Counted from the stretch's first letter, positions 1-12,510 are shown. The stretch: 37,500 bases of DNA from Cristatella mucedo (GCA_009760855.2 WPIO01000038.1:695001-732500); one strand, 5' to 3'. Notes: a model not told the origin generated them from the sequence alone. A program made the numbers and translations.

Positions 1-39
1 GATAATCCGGTAAGCATCTTAAATGCACACTCTCCCTGT

Positions 40-153
40 ATGTCTCTCTCTCGCTCTCTGTCTGTCTGTCTGTCTCTCTGTGTGTGTGTCTCTGTCTCGT
101 CTCTCTGTCTCTCTCTGTCTTTGTCTCTGTCTCCCTGTCTCTCGCTATTTCTC

Positions 154-236
<83 letters not shown>
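40..236. repeat. (CT)n microsatellite, imperfect then pure
   Basis: Imperfect CT/TGTC-rich sequence passes into an almost pure CT run from about 165 to 235. Open frames here (Leu/Ser runs on one strand, Arg/Glu on the other) are artefacts of the repeat. Confidence 0.95.
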
Positions 237-240
<4 letters not shown>

Positions 241-632
241 GTAGTCACTCTGTCTCAAGTTTGAAGCATTGGTAAAAATCAAAATGTGAGGTGATTTCCA
301 GCTGTTCCACAATACGTGACAAGTTTTCCAAGAAAGTCTAGACTCACTTGAGTTACCCACCTTTAATCCGCCACGTGACACCCACGTGTGTTACCATACT
401 CTTTCCACTACAACAGGTCAAGCTCTACGCAAACCAAGGCCTCCGTGGCAAAGAAAGTGTGCATACTGCACTGCTGATGTCTGGATAAGTTTGAACAGAG
501 GTGATAGGCTGGATATAGGCTAGCATTTGGTTTATCATACGCGTACTTATGGCGTAACTAGGAGAAAAACAGGTGGAGTGAATGACTCGGGAAAGGAGTC
601 ATGCTGAAATCGACTCAATGCTAAACTCGCGG
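237..632. other. Unassigned intergenic sequence
   Basis: Mixed-composition sequence between two microsatellites. I see no gene, hairpin or recognisable repeat in it. Confidence 0.5.
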
Positions 633-896
633 TCAGAGAGAGAGAGAGAGAGAGAGTGAGAAGGAGAGGGAGAGAGAGGAAGAGGGAAGGGAGGAAGAAA
701 GAGGGGGGAAAAGAGAGAGTGAGAGAGGAAGAGAGAGAGAAGGAGAAAGAGAGAGGGAGAGAGAGAGGGAGAGGGAGAGAGAGAGAGCGGGGAGAAACGG
801 AGAGAGATGGAGAAAGAGAGACGGAGAGAGGGAGAGAGAGAGGGAGGAGAGAGAGAGAGAGAAACAGAGAGAGAGAGAGGGAGAGCGAGAGAGAGA
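633..896. repeat. (GA)n-rich purine tract
   Basis: About 260 bases almost entirely of A and G on the plus strand, mainly GAGA with GGAA interruptions. It is a polypurine/polypyrimidine tract able in principle to form triplex DNA. The Arg/Glu and Ser/Leu frames across it are not genes. Confidence 0.9.
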
Positions 897-2560
897 ATAC
901 CAGACGGGTCGTCGGGGAAAGATCGTATAGAGATCACACGAGGAGCGTGATCTAGTTAAGAGCGTGTAGAGTGTATGGCATTCTTTTCGGAGGCTTCGCC
1001 TCGCAGCCGCCGTGCGAAGTGTCTCGGGCGGCTAAACGACGGCCTAGCCCATCTTTCTAGCCAATCATTTCGCCGGCATGTGCACAGGTGCTCCATTTTG
1101 AGCTACATCAGGTTCCATTAAGAGTAGACCTCTGGCCGGCTGCTCGTCGAGAGCAAACGCGCGCTCGAGCCTGAGTGGCGCCCTAATCGCGAGCATCCCG
1201 ATAGTCGCCGATCGATAGCGAGCGATCAACGACGGACGAGCTGCACGGCGCCGCCTAGGAGGAACGCGCTGGCTGGCTGGTTGCGCGAAGGGGAATTTCC
1301 GCGAACCTCGCGCGGCAGCCGCCGCCACCGCAGCCGCCATTGGTCGCTATTGCGGTTCGGCCGCCTCGAGCCGCCGCACAAAGTGTGGCTGCCGCGGAGA
1401 AACGCCGCGAAGGCGGTGGCCGCGACCGCGACCGCGACCGCGGTCGAGCGCTGCGAATCGGGAAGGGCAGAGGTGGGCCGGGCCGCGTCGGCTCGGCTCA
1501 CACTCGTCGCTCGGCGTTAGGACCGCATTGCCGGCGTGCCGGGCGGCGGCGGCCGTTCGAGCCCCGGCGTTCGAGCCCCGGCGTTCGAGCTCCGGCGTTC
1601 GAGCCCCGGCGTTCGGCGGCGAAGCTGAAGAGGCCGCAGCCCGGCTTCAGCTTCGCCTGCGCACGCGCATCGGGGGAGCGAGCGGCGGCGGCGGCGGCGC
1701 GACTCGTGACTCGGCGAAGACCTCGCGAGCGTCAACTGCTTCGAGCCGTCGCTCGGCGGTGCGCGGCGACGGCCGCGGAGGCGGTGGCGGCTGCGAGGCC
1801 GCTCCGCCGGCGTGTTTATTCTGCGAGCTTGCACGCGTTCGGGAGCCTTTCTCCCGGCATGTGTCGCAGCACGCCTAAGCCTGTTTGCCTTTTCGGGGGA
1901 CCCGTGCCCTTCGCTCAAGTATTTGCTGAAAGGATGACACATCAGCCGTCGCACCTGGTCGAGGCAGACTGCGTCCGCCCAATGCTGGCCGCGTCGCCGT
2001 CGCCGCCGACGGTCGTCTCCCGCATTCCACACCTACCGCAGGGCCAACGACGCTGCCCTGCCGCGTCGTCAGCCCCGCGGTCAAGCGAGGTCGGTGCCGA
2101 ACTTGGGGTTTCGCTCGTGGCTGCCGACCCGGCAAAGCCTTGCACCAGCCGCGCCAGCCCGAGTTCGGGCGCCAGCGACGCGCGCGCGTGTGCGCTCGGT
2201 CTGCAAACACGCGCGTCTTCTGGTTCATGAATAATGAGGTCGCGCGCTCGCGACCGTCGCTTCGGAGCGGCAGCCGGGCAGCTTTAGATGTAGTGACCGC
2301 GCGGCAGCCTCGTTCTTGAGGTGTGTGCTCAAGAGCGAGGCTGGCGAGTGAGCCCTGACTACCACGAGCCATCGCAACGACGTCCTGACGTTGCCTAAAG
2401 CAGAGCGGCCGCGAACCCCATGTCGCGCTCGGTGACCTCGTCGCCAGCGGAAGTCGACCGATGGGCCGCGCGCGGCGTTTACCAGGGCTCGCGTCGAGCT
2501 CAGTGTTCGAGATATGCCGCACATCGCGTTGTGCTTTAAGAGAATCATTAGAATGAGAGT
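897..2560. other. GC-rich, CpG-rich block without a convincing gene
   Basis: High GC with abundant CG dinucleotides. Several overlapping frames stay open on both strands (one of 296 codons on plus), but their products are Ala/Arg/Pro-rich with no recognisable domain, which GC-rich composition alone explains. An unmethylated promoter or 5' exon region is possible; nothing proves it. Confidence 0.45.
1554..1616. repeat. 14-bp tandem repeat, 4.5 copies
   Basis: The unit CGTTCGAGCCCCGG begins at 1554, 1568, 1582, 1596 and 1610 (the last partial). One copy has a C-to-T change. It is a small GC-rich minisatellite. Confidence 0.9.
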
Positions 2561-2671
2561 CGATGCGAGTGAGAGAGAGGCAGGTTGAGGGACGAAGTGT
2601 GAACCTACAGGTTGGACAACGAGGCAGAGGAAGAGTGCTTGAAAGAGAGAGTGAGAGTGAGAGAAAGAGAC

Positions 2672-2867
<196 letters not shown>

Positions 2868-2869
2868 AC

Positions 2870-4499
2870 AAATAGACAATCAGACAAAGAGACACTGAGA
2901 GGGAGAGATAGACACCGGCAGGCAGGCAGATGACGTTCGCGTTCGCGAGTGCGTGTGCGTTGACGAGCGTGAGGGCTTAGAAGTTATTTCGAGAGTGAGC
3001 GGGTGAGCCACCCCAATGCCCGTGGACGCCGCAATGTAAGGGCAAATCTTCCGCTGCCGCTCATCATTGAAGCGACGCTCGGCTCGAAGCGGGCGGACGC
3101 AGCGGCCCCGAGCCCATCTCGCGATAGGTGCAGAGCGTCGGGAGAGCGCCGTTGCTGCAGCGTTCTCGGCAGCGCTATGCCCTGCCTTCGCCGACGGGCA
3201 AACGGATATAGTGCATCCGCCTGGCAATCCACCTGTCCCGGCCCCATCCCTCTCGCGTGCGTGCAACGGGAGCGGCGTGCTCAGGCCGCTCGACCGCAGC
3301 AGCTGCGTCCGCCGACGCCGCCGCCAGCCGTGCGGCGTTCGCTGGTGGGATCGACGTCGCTCGCGCAGCTCAGCGCCGCCGCTCTCACCTGTGACCATCT
3401 GAATCGCTGCAATTGCCAGAGATGCCAGAGATAGCGCCGCCGCAGTCCTTGCCGTGCCAGCGGCGGCTGCAGCCGCAGTGGCAGGTCCGCGCCGCATCGC
3501 CGAGCGCCCGCAGAGCATCGCCGGCGTCCGTCCGTCCGTCCGGAGCGCTCCTCTCCGCTCGACGCTCTCAGCGGTGCATTCGCTTCTCAGCCGCTCGAGC
3601 TCAGCGGCCGCCCGCGCGTGCGATCGCCGGAAAGTTATCTCCCCGCTCCGTCGCTCGAGCGCCGATCGCTCGGCTCGGCGCTGGCTGCCTCGGTGACGAT
3701 CGACCGAGCGATCTCGTGCGGAGCGTCGGGCGCGCGGGCGCGCGCGTCGCTCCTCCAGTGGCGGTGGCGGCGGCGGCGGCTGCTGCTGTGACTGTCCTCT
3801 GCTCGGCAACCCTCGTGCTTAGCGCTCGGCTTTCGGTGGCTGCGGGCAGTCGGCGTGGCCGCCGCTGTCGCGCGCGACTATACGCAGTCTCTAGCGTCCG
3901 CCGGGCCTAATGCATTAATTACTCCCCACTCTGAGGGAATCAATAGTTATATTCCCCCGCCGGCGACTCGCCGGGCGCTGCGCGATAGGGCAGCTGGCTG
4001 AATGGCGCGCGCGATTGACTGGCGGCAACATCGCGTCGGCAGACGGACCAATCGCTGCGAGCTCCTAGCGGCCGGTCGGCCTCCGGATCCGCGCCTCTCC
4101 GCCAATAGCATTCGTCGCGAGAATCGCGGTTCCGCCTTGATAGAATCCGGTACCGCCAGCCGCCGCGTGACCGCTGACCTCGCGCTGACTGCAACGCGGC
4201 AGCTGCTTCGGACCGCGGTGCTCCCGCTGGCTCCGGCTGCTTGGGTGAGCGCGGCCTCCCGGTTTGGTCAGGCGGAGGCGGAAGCGGGTAGGTTATATCA
4301 AAGAGGCAAGGCGTTGGGCGCCCAATAGCTAGAAGTCGGCCGAAGGCCGCCGGGTTTCTAAGCAACATCCGCGAGAGCGGCTAACTTCGAAAACGAGAAA
4401 ATTATACCGGCGGGCCAGAGTGCGAGGACAGGTGGGATGCTTATACCAGACCCCGCGCTCGCCGGCACGTCGGCAGGCCGCGCGCCCTCCCGCTTGCCG
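2870..4499. other. GC-rich, CpG-rich block without a convincing gene
   Basis: Composition resembles the block before the GATA repeat. A minus-strand frame of 309 codons (2880-3809) is open but encodes Arg/Ala/Pro-rich sequence with no domain, and part of it runs into the microsatellite. From about 3900 the sequence is less GC-biased. No gene is supported. Confidence 0.45.
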
Positions 4500-4665
4500 G
4501 CAGTCCGGCTTTCGAGCCGAACCTGGCGACAGACAACGGCGCCGACGCCCTAACCATTGATGTAAGGATGCCGCTCGGCGGCAGCGAGAATGCCCTGAAG
4601 GTGGCGGCCGGAACAAGGCCGATAAGTATGCAGCCGTTGTCTGCTCTTTCCTGACCGCAGGCTAT
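4500..4665 (+). pseudogene. Decayed LINE restriction-like endonuclease C-terminus, copy 1
   Basis: The plus strand at about 4545-4640 reads as ALTIDVRMPLGGSENALKVA, and after a one-base shift as NKADKYAAV. The pattern (Ile-Asp-Val-x-x-Pro, acidic residue, Ala-Leu, then Asn-Lys-x-x-Lys-Tyr) fits the C-terminal endonuclease of R2/R4/NeSL-type LINEs, where the Asp belongs to the PD-(D/E)xK active site. A similar stretch lies 500 bp downstream on the same strand. The piece is short and frameshifted, so it is a relic. The LINE clade is uncertain. Confidence 0.5.
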
Positions 4666-4901
4666 CGGTCGGTGGCTCTCGTGAGGCTCTCGGCAGCTAG
4701 TTTGCCTGGCGGACCACGGCGTTCCACGCGCGGAGCGAACGGTATTGCGGAGGCTGTGCGTCTCTGACGCCATTATTGGCTCGGAAGCCATGCGGTCTCT
4801 GTTCCTGAAGCGGGAGGTGCAGGTGGCAAACTTGACCTCGGCTGGGTAGGGCTTATGTATATAGGCACATTAAATATTTCAGAAAATTATTTATGTGCAT
4901 G

Positions 4902-5183
<282 letters not shown>

Positions 5184-5847
5184 CGAACAGTAACGACTAG
5201 GCCCTTCGCGGCGGGCGCCCTCGGCTGCTGGCGGCCCGATAATGAAGCCTGCCATGCCGACCTCGGCATTTCGCGCCTCGCGGAAAGGATGGCATTTCGG
5301 CGGCAATGCATCTCGAAATCAATTTCCTGTTCGGTAGCCGTGTGACCCTGTCACTAAGACGAGAGTCACGGGTAAGAAACCTGCGCATCCGGCAGGGCTC
5401 CAACGGCTAATGTACATATTCGTGTATTCGCATTTAAATAAACCGGCTCACACGCATCAGTGTACATACATAAGCGGTATGCGAACGTAGATCTACAAAT
5501 ACGCATGTATTTAAATGTACAGAGCCATAGAAAGATAGGTTTACGGAGAGAGATAGAACCGGATTGTAGCGTTAGATTGACCTGCTTTCTCCTAGCACAT
5601 CACATCCACTGGCGGACCGACGGCTAAATTCCGAGCTGCTGTGCTGTATTCCTCTGGAATTGCTGGGGACTGCGGCGAGTAACCTAAAGCACCCGTCGAG
5701 CGGCTCTTTTCGCTCTTGCCGTTTTTATAAATTTGAATTTATTTAACTGGCGTATTTCGAGGACAACGACTACGGACCAGCGGCTATGCGTGCGCTAAAA
5801 ACGATCACGTCTTCGGCTGAAGCGGCGCGCACAGTATTACTTCGCGC
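5184..5847. other. Unassigned intergenic sequence
   Basis: GC-rich at first, then AT-richer from about 5410. I see no gene or repeat structure. Confidence 0.45.
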
Positions 5848-5930
5848 TGCTGCAACAAAAGCGCCTGGAAAGAGATTGAGTTCTCTGAGGGCGCTTTATC
5901 AAGTGCATCATTGTTATTAGTAATATTCTT
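5848..5930 (+). mobile_element. LINE-B 3' tail (solo)
   Basis: Contains AAAGCGCCTGGAAAGAGATT, then GGGCGCTTTATCAAGTGCAT, then ATT-like units. This is the conserved hairpin tail found throughout the window, with no coding part upstream, so it is an extreme 5' truncation. Confidence 0.8.
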
Positions 5931-6419
5931 GCTTGGTATTCCTACGCTCTGCCGTAGAGGTGCTCGCTCAGTCGCTCGCTAGACCTCCCGTCAGCACACA
6001 GAGCGGCAACCGCACGAGCCAGCCAGCTGTACACTTGTTACGAACAGAAAAAGAAAGCAACTCGCCCCCTCTTTTAGGCCTTTTCCTCGTCGCTGCTGGA
6101 GGCCGGCCACAGAGCCTGCACAAAGTCGCTGCTGCGAAAGGGCGCCGAAAGGTGGCGCTCGCGCCGAGGTAGTCCACACTACGATGAGCAGCTAGTGGTG
6201 GAAGATGGCTGGAAGCGGTCGGCGTGGATGTCAGCGTCCTCCTGTACTCGCACGTGCAGCCAATGGGCTTCCTCGGTGCGTGAGCGAGCGGAAAGAGAAA
6301 GTCCGGAAGTGCTCGAGCCGCGAAGCGCTTGGATCTCACGTCAGCGCACGACGCGGAAGGTTTCGCTATTCAAAATAGCTCTCACGTCGACATCGCAGGG
6401 CCGGCTGAGCTGCATAGAA
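5931..6419. other. Unassigned sequence between retroelement copies
   Basis: Moderately GC-rich, with short frames on both strands and no recognised domain. Confidence 0.45.
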
Positions 6420-6592
6420 AACTGCTGGCTGATTTGACGGCCTCTTTTGTTCAGCGACAGACGAGCCTTTACGACTATCGCCACCGCAAGCGGTAAAGAA
6501 TCGCCCGCCGCAGGAATCGAACACACGACCTCACGACCAAGGTCGTGAAAAGCAACCGCCTTACCTAGCGCGCCGTCGCAGCTTAGCTCGCA
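6420..6592 (-). mobile_element. SINE-1 (tRNA-derived), full-length or nearly so
   Basis: Read on the minus strand it has a Pol III A-box-like TGGCGCGCTAGG..AAGG-type start near 6580 and a B-box-like GTGTTCGATTCC near 6520, followed by GCGGGCGATTC and a segment ending GTCAAATCAGC. The same order of blocks recurs at 6990, 14878, 15880, 33498 and 35212. The head is tRNA-derived; the body and 3' end differ from the LINE-B tail. Not a functional tRNA gene: no cloverleaf was found. Confidence 0.75.
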
Positions 6593-6989
6593 ACGGAGCT
6601 CTGGCTCTTTTGCGCCGGCACGTACGCGCACGTCGTAGATTGACGCCTCACTTTAGGATACAGGCCGGAGCAAGCGCAGAGGTCCGCGCGCGCGCTTTCT
6701 ACTTCCGCCACGCTCGTGTCGGCGCTCTTTCTACAGCGCCACTTCATTGAAGGAAAGCGCGCATTGCTTATGTGAAACGAAAAGGCCTTCCGCTTGACGG
6801 ACCGTTGACACGCCGCTGGATAGCGCTGGAACGCGCCGCGCATTTACCGAGCATCTCAAAGGGGACAGCGGGTGTAGAGGCCAGAGTGCTCGGGGCGCTT
6901 CGCTCTACCGCGGAGCGTCGGGACGGAGGGGGCGACGCGGGTGGCGGGCGCGATAGAAATCGGTGGATGGTGGCGAGTAAAAACGAAAA
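6593..6989. other. Unassigned sequence between two SINE-1 copies
   Basis: GC-rich unique sequence without a supported gene. Confidence 0.45.
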
Positions 6990-7145
6990 TAGTAGCTGAT
7001 TTGACAGCCTGTTTTTTTACGGCGGCAGAAAAGCCTTGAAGGCGATCACCGCTACTTTTTGCAGCGGCATTAAGGATCGCCCACTGCAGGATTCGAACCC
7101 CACTACCTCGGGACCGAGGTCGTCAAGAGTGACCCCCTCACTTTG
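6990..7145 (-). mobile_element. SINE-1 (tRNA-derived), diverged
   Basis: On the minus strand a B-box-like GGGGTTCGAATCCTGCAG (near 7100) is followed by GGGCGATCC and ends with GGCTGTCAAATCAGCTACT. The A-box end is degraded. It abuts the LINE-A fragment beginning at about 7154. Confidence 0.75.
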
Positions 7146-7153
7146 TATGCCAA

Positions 7154-8147
7154 TCCGTGTCCTGTGGGGGTCAGATTTCACACACGAGACGGGTCAGCTG
7201 TGGAGTCCCTCAAGGGTCTGCACTCGGTCTCTTGCTGTTCTCCATTTGTACACAACTTTTGGGAAAAGTGATCAAGGCCCACGGAATAGGATATCACTTC
7301 TATGCTGACGATACTCAGTTGTATTTGTCATTCAAATCATCGGAATCTGATGCTTCAACTGTGAAACTGAATGCTTGCTTTGCCGATATTCGATCCTGGA
7401 TGTCGGAAAACTTCCTGAAATAAATGATGATAAAACCGAACTGCTTCTCAAAGCTTGTGGCTGGATTAAAAAGCTCACCTCTTCTAATAGGTGATGCTAT
7501 TGTGCGACCATAGCCACGTGCTCGAAATTCAGCTGTCGTTTTTGACAGCTGCCTCAATTTCAAAAGCTTCATTCAGATGACTGCTTCTACAGCTAGCCAT
7601 CACGTCCGATCCCTATCCAAGATTAGGAGCTATCTTCCACAGTGGCTTGCAAAAACGTTAACTAGCTCTTTAGTTCTGTTTCGGTTTGATTATTGCTATT
7701 CCCTTTTGGCTGGGCTGCCAAAGAAAACAACTTGGCCTCTGAAGCTGACTATGAATATGGCGGCAAGGCTAGTCTTCAAGTCCCATAGGTTTGAGTACGC
7801 GTCTCCTTTGCTAAAAGAGCTAGGATGGATGCCGGTTGAGCAACGGATAGAGAGCAAAGTCTTACGCTGACCCACAAGGCCCGCCACGGCTTGGTGCCTT
7901 CGTACCTAGCTGAACTGCTGCATCAGTTTCAGCCTCTTTGTGCTCTCAGGTCCTGTATGGACAATACATTAGCTATTCTATTCCTTGGCTTAAAGACCGT
8001 TGGCGACAGAAGCTTTAGCTCTGCAGGTCATAGACTGGAACTCGCTTCCACAACTCTTACGCAACGACAACTATTCTCCTGCTGCCGGCTATGGCTCATC
8101 CTTTTAAGCATTACATCCTGTTCAGCATACATTACATTGCATTTCAT
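7154..8147 (+). mobile_element. LINE-A fragment: RT and C-terminal region, 5' truncated
   Basis: This segment parallels 27455-28420 base by base. It starts just before the GVPQGS-type RT motif, keeps an intact [11 protein letters not shown] active-site motif near 7300, and continues through the thumb region to the GDRSFSSAG segment near 8010. It carries stop codons and indels, for example a TAA near 7423 and a TGA near 7870. Where the other copy has a TAG (28142), this one keeps GAG (Val-Glu-Gln-Arg near 7838). It ends near 8100-8147 with CATACATTACATTGCATT, the CATTA-type tail, after losing the terminal segment seen at 28390-28610. It is a dead, 5'-truncated copy of an L2/CR1-group LINE. Confidence 0.85.
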
Positions 8148-8377
8148 CGTGGCTCGCAGCGAACCTTGGCTACCCTTGGTAGGCTCACAGACAGAAACCC
8201 GGGGTGGCCGCATATCTTACCGCCCCGAGTGCCCCTCAGTCTCCTCGAGATTGGCTGCCGATGGCAAAGTCAAGGTCGGATTCCCGTCTAAGCCTAATCG
8301 TGGCTACGCTCCTGATTGGTGGGGATCACTGGAAGGTGCCGACTTGAAGGTGCGGACCCATCGTATGATGGCGGAAC

Positions 8378-8560
8378 TAACTCGAGTCGGCCGAGGTCTA
8401 GGTGCTCACCTTCATGACCGAGGTCTAGGTGCTCACTTTTACAACAGAGGTCGAGGGCTCGAACCATGCTGCATGTGTGAAGCTCTTGGATAGAGATTCA
8501 GCACCTTTATGGCGCTATACAAGTTAATGACATTATACATTTATTTATTTTCGCTGCGCC
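8378..8560 (+). mobile_element. SINE-2 (tRNA head, LINE-like tail) with internal 27-bp duplication
   Basis: A B-box-like GAGGGCTCGAACC at about 8452 follows two copies of a 27-base unit containing GACCGAGGTCTAGGTGCTCA. The tail GATAGAGATTCAG..TATGGCGCTATACAAG resembles the LINE-B 3' hairpin. The same architecture occurs at 8885-9046 and 29843-29992. Confidence 0.65.
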
Positions 8561-8893
8561 TCGGACCAAAGCCAAATTCTTTACAGACCGAGCCTTCAGT
8601 CCGTACGCTCTCAAAGCCCGGCACTCACTCTCCATTCCATTGACGTTATAGCATCCATCGACTTGACGACGTTTGAAATGAAGCTGAAAACGCAAGTGTT
8701 CCTCACAGCATTTTCTGGGCTCTTGTGAATTTTCCTGTGTGTGACTACGATGGGTGCTGACGCTGCGAGCGCTATCGCTAAGTAACTGAAATGCTTCCTT
8801 TGCAGCCTACGTACAGTGCCAAGAAAGAGATTCAGTTCTACCCGACAGAGCGCTATGCAAATGTCTAATGATTGTTATTGTTAATATTATTAT
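8561..8893 (+). mobile_element. LINE-B 3' fragment (ORF C-terminus plus tail)
   Basis: The plus strand encodes remnants of the LINE C-terminal motif (TEPSVRTL..KPGTHS, corresponding to Gly-Asp-Arg-Ala-Phe-Ser and Asn-Ser-Leu-Pro in L2-type LINEs) and a Lys-Leu-Lys-Thr-x-x-Phe-Leu helix near 8675-8700. It then has CTTCCTTTGCAG, the AAGAAAGAGATTCAGTT hairpin arm and an ATT-rich end. It parallels 16600-16950. Confidence 0.75.
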
Positions 8894-9046
8894 ATATAAC
8901 AAAAATATAATTCATTTGTATAGCGCCCCAAGAGAACTAAATCTCTATTCAGACGCTTCACATATGCCTCAGGGCTCGAGCCCTCGACCTCAGCCAGACC
9001 CTTAGTCGGGGCGAGCACCTTAACCGCTGGACCAACCCAGCTCGCT
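8885..9046 (-). mobile_element. SINE-2 (tRNA head, LINE-like tail)
   Basis: On the minus strand: GAGCTGGGTTGGTCCAGCGG (A-box region) near 9045, GAGGGCTCGAGCCC (B box) near 8985, then GAAGCGTCTGAATAGAGATT and GGGGCGCTATACAAATG with an AT-rich end. The tRNA-like head is joined directly to the LINE-B-type hairpin tail. This is the clearest copy of the family along with 29843-29992. Confidence 0.8.
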
Positions 9047-10554
9047 TCTTATCTAAATCTGAGCTAGCAGCGTCGGCCCACTTGGGGCGAGAAGATCCGG
9101 GGCTCCGACGCCGGCTTCGGGCGCGGCCTTGCGGTAGGTGCGTCGTATGTGACGTCAGGGTCGCCTAGGACGATGCCTGCAGCGTAGCGACCGCAGGCCA
9201 GAGAGGCGGCATTGGTTGAGGAGGCAATCCTTGCCAGTCGCACTACGCGTAGTTTTTGACCGTCGGGCGATTATTCGTCGGTAGGCGCGATTTGTGCACC
9301 GCATCTCGGGCGGTTCTTTCTAGAAGAAAGAGCGCGTAATGACCCAACGTGCTCCGTTCCGCTGCGTTGAACGGTCGCGCGCGTTCGGCACTCAGCAGCG
9401 CGCGGCAGCTGCGGCCACCCCGCCGCTTGACGTGAGGTTAGCTGGCTCGCGGCGGCGACTGCAGAGGCGACGGCGTGACGGGAGGCGCCACCGGATACTA
9501 ACCACTGCTCGCACGCTACGCCTCGAGGCAGCCGCGCCGGTCGGTCCGCGAAGCATAAGTGGGTCTAAATGGCAATGGCGATTGTTTGGCGCCGCAATCG
9601 CGACAGGACAACAACGTCTTTGTTTACTTTACGCAAAAGCGCACTGCCGATTAGCGGCGGCGCGGCTGGCCGCGAATGAGATCGGACCCGATGCGCGGCG
9701 GCAGAGCGAACCGGTGCGCGTGCGGCGGCGCGGCGGAAAAACAAACCCGTGAATTAACTCGTCGGCGCGTCGCCGCTTCTTCAGATTAACAGTTTCAAAT
9801 AGACGCCGTTGACACCGAGTGCGTGCCATTGAAACGGGCCTCGGCGGCGCGTTTTATCGCCGCGCGCAATAAAGGGAGCAGCGCTCAATCATTTGACGGG
9901 CAGTTAAGCAGAGCTACGATAACACTAACGCACTCGTCTGCCCAGCGAAATGCGCGCGCAGCTGTGAAAGTGGGCGCTCTCGCGCTGAATGTCTGCAGCA
10001 CCGTCGGGTCGGCCTGCGAGCCTCGTTTTCAGCCGCTCGCAAGCCCGCCCCTTAGCCTGCACGACGCCGGCAGCTGCGGGTCCGTATTGCGGCGCCGTCC
10101 TCCATCCGTCGCCCACTAGCGGCGCCGAGCACAGCGATGCGGTGGCGGCGCAGATTCGAGTGCGCAGCGATCGCGAGTGAGAGTGAATGGCACTGAACGA
10201 ACGTGAAGCCAAAGTGGGCGCGACTCGGTCAAGTCTCCGTCGTATAAGCTCAGCGACAGTATTTGGCCGTTTCGTCATTGGCGGCGGGTATCGACGAATG
10301 CCCGCCTATTATTATTCGCGGACTCTAATAATAAATTCAGCACCTCGGAGATCCTTGAGAAAGAAACCCACCTGACAGGTGAACGGAGTTGATACTGTCT
10401 GAAACCTTGCAAAATTTAGGCAAACAGTTACGGTGTATTAAACAAAAAACAGAGGAAGAGACTGAGGCAGTGACAGAGACAAAAACAGACAGACGGGTGG
10501 GTGCGCAGGCGGAGGCGAAGACGGAGGCGAATAGTATTTCTGAAAGAGACGGAG
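9047..10554. other. GC-rich block without a supported gene
   Basis: CpG-rich sequence with open frames on both strands (up to 137 codons) that are Arg/Ala-rich and lack domains. From about 10330 it becomes purine-rich toward the microsatellite. Confidence 0.45.
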
Positions 10555-10882
<328 letters not shown>

Positions 10883-12064
10883 TTTGTATGAAGATGTGGT
10901 GGCGGCGGCGGCGGCGTCGATCGAGCTCGCGTCGTCCATCACTTCCTCGTCCAATGCCCACTCCGATTTCTGGCTTGTCGCCGCTTAGAGGACGACGATC
11001 CCGCCGCCTCAGCTAGATTGTCCGGTAGATGCGGCATCGCCGGCCTCTCGTCCCCCGTGGCAAGAACGCCCCACCGAGTGGCGTGCGTTAGAACAGCGGA
11101 CCTCGAAAGCGCGGCGCGCGTCTAAAGCGCCTCGTCGCCACCGCACTCTGATGGCGGGCTCACGCTTGCCGCGGCGATCCTGCTCCTCAGAAGCCTCATG
11201 TCCGCCTCCTTTTCAAAATGGAGCCTCCGGCGAACGGCGGTGCAGCCGCGAGTCTCGTCGCTCGCGGCAGCACCGCCGTCCGCTGCTCGCGCTAGCAGCG
11301 TGCGCTCGCCTAGGGAGCTGGTCGCGCGGCTTCGGGCCCGCCGAGAGAGCAGCGGTCACCCGGTGGAGACTTGTTTGCCCCGAGGCACCTCGCTCACACG
11401 CGCGGGAATGCGCCTTCAGCGGTCGCACGCGCGTCTCAGCAAACGGACGCCCGGATGCACGGCGCGCATCCACGTGTTTCTGTTACAGCCAATCCGACGG
11501 CGGAAGCGGCGAGCGGCTGCCGCCGTTGAGCGGCGGCGACCGCCGTCGAGTGGCGGCGACCGATTAAACTCGTGCGAGTGCGATCGTCGGCGCGCGTAGG
11601 ACGTCGCTCTGTGCCGCGCCGTCCTGCTGCCTCGCCCCCTCAGTGGCCTTAGCCCGCACACGCCGAGCTGGACCTTTCGAGGCCGTTGTTGTCACGAAAA
11701 CGTGCACGAGCGACTGCGAGTAAATATTTGCGTAAGCTGGAAGCACCCGAGTCGCTTCAACGTGGAAGCAGAGCTTCTCTCGCACGCGGCGGAGTTTGGA
11801 AAGAGGCGAAGCAGGCGGATCTCGCGTTCGAAAGCGCTCGGCCAGCGGCCATTTGCACGGCCGCTGGATGCCATTTGCGAGAGAGTACGTTAAGCGGCAG
11901 CGTAAACGAGACGGCGTCGGCCTGTCTTCGCGCCGAAGTCTCAAGTAAGAACCGCAAACGCTGCTTAGCGCAGCGGTCTTAGGAAGTCGCAGGCGGATCT
12001 AAGCTTGAATGTACACGGCCACTATCTGGGCCAGGCCCACGCCAGGCTGCTTTCGGGAGAAAGC
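10883..12064. other. GC-rich block without a supported gene
   Basis: CpG-rich sequence. It contains short GGCGGCG(A) runs near 10900 and 11505-11560 but no convincing coding domain on either strand. Confidence 0.45.
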
Positions 12065-12065
12065 G

Positions 12066-12510
12066 TAAGATTAATTAATAATAATACTAACAATAATTTC
12101 TTTTGTTATAGCGCCCTCAGAGAACTTCATCTCATTCTAGGCACTTTACAAAAGCTGCAAAGGAAGCATGATCGATTGGTCAGTGGCGGCATGCTCAATG
12201 ATAACAAGCATAACACGTTTAGAGGTGACATGCACCGGGTCAGCATGCAAATATGGTTAGTGGCAGCATGCGCAGTGTCAGCACGAATAAGCGCACAAAG
12301 GACGAATCGCATGGATCCACATTATGTTGTGATAAGTAGATGTGTTTACAGCTTCTTTTTACATGTGGTCAAGTCAGGGGATGTCGTGACGCATGCCGGC
12401 GTGGTTTCCAAAAGATTTGAGTTTGGTGCGAGGCATAGGCAAACGATTAGATTGCGAATAGCGGGTGGTTCAAAATGCTTAGCCAGGTGGCGGTGTAGAT
12501 CTCATAATTA
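12066..12510 (-). mobile_element. LINE-B 3' fragment
   Basis: On the minus strand the order is: LINE C-terminal remnant, a stretch encoding DTAHAATNHICMLT (compare DAVHAATNHIYMLT near 16750), CTTCCTTTGCAG, the hairpin tail, then ATT-type units at 12075-12105. The 5' end is not sharply defined. It is non-functional because it holds only the terminal part. Confidence 0.8.

Noticed and set aside
1340-2230. 296-codon plus-strand open frame
   Set aside because: Low-complexity Arg/Ala/Pro composition, overlapping frames open on both strands and no domain: expected from GC-rich DNA lacking stop codons.
6420-6592. Possible tRNA gene
   Set aside because: A and B boxes are present, but no cloverleaf could be drawn and the same unit recurs with a non-tRNA 3' body, so it is a SINE.
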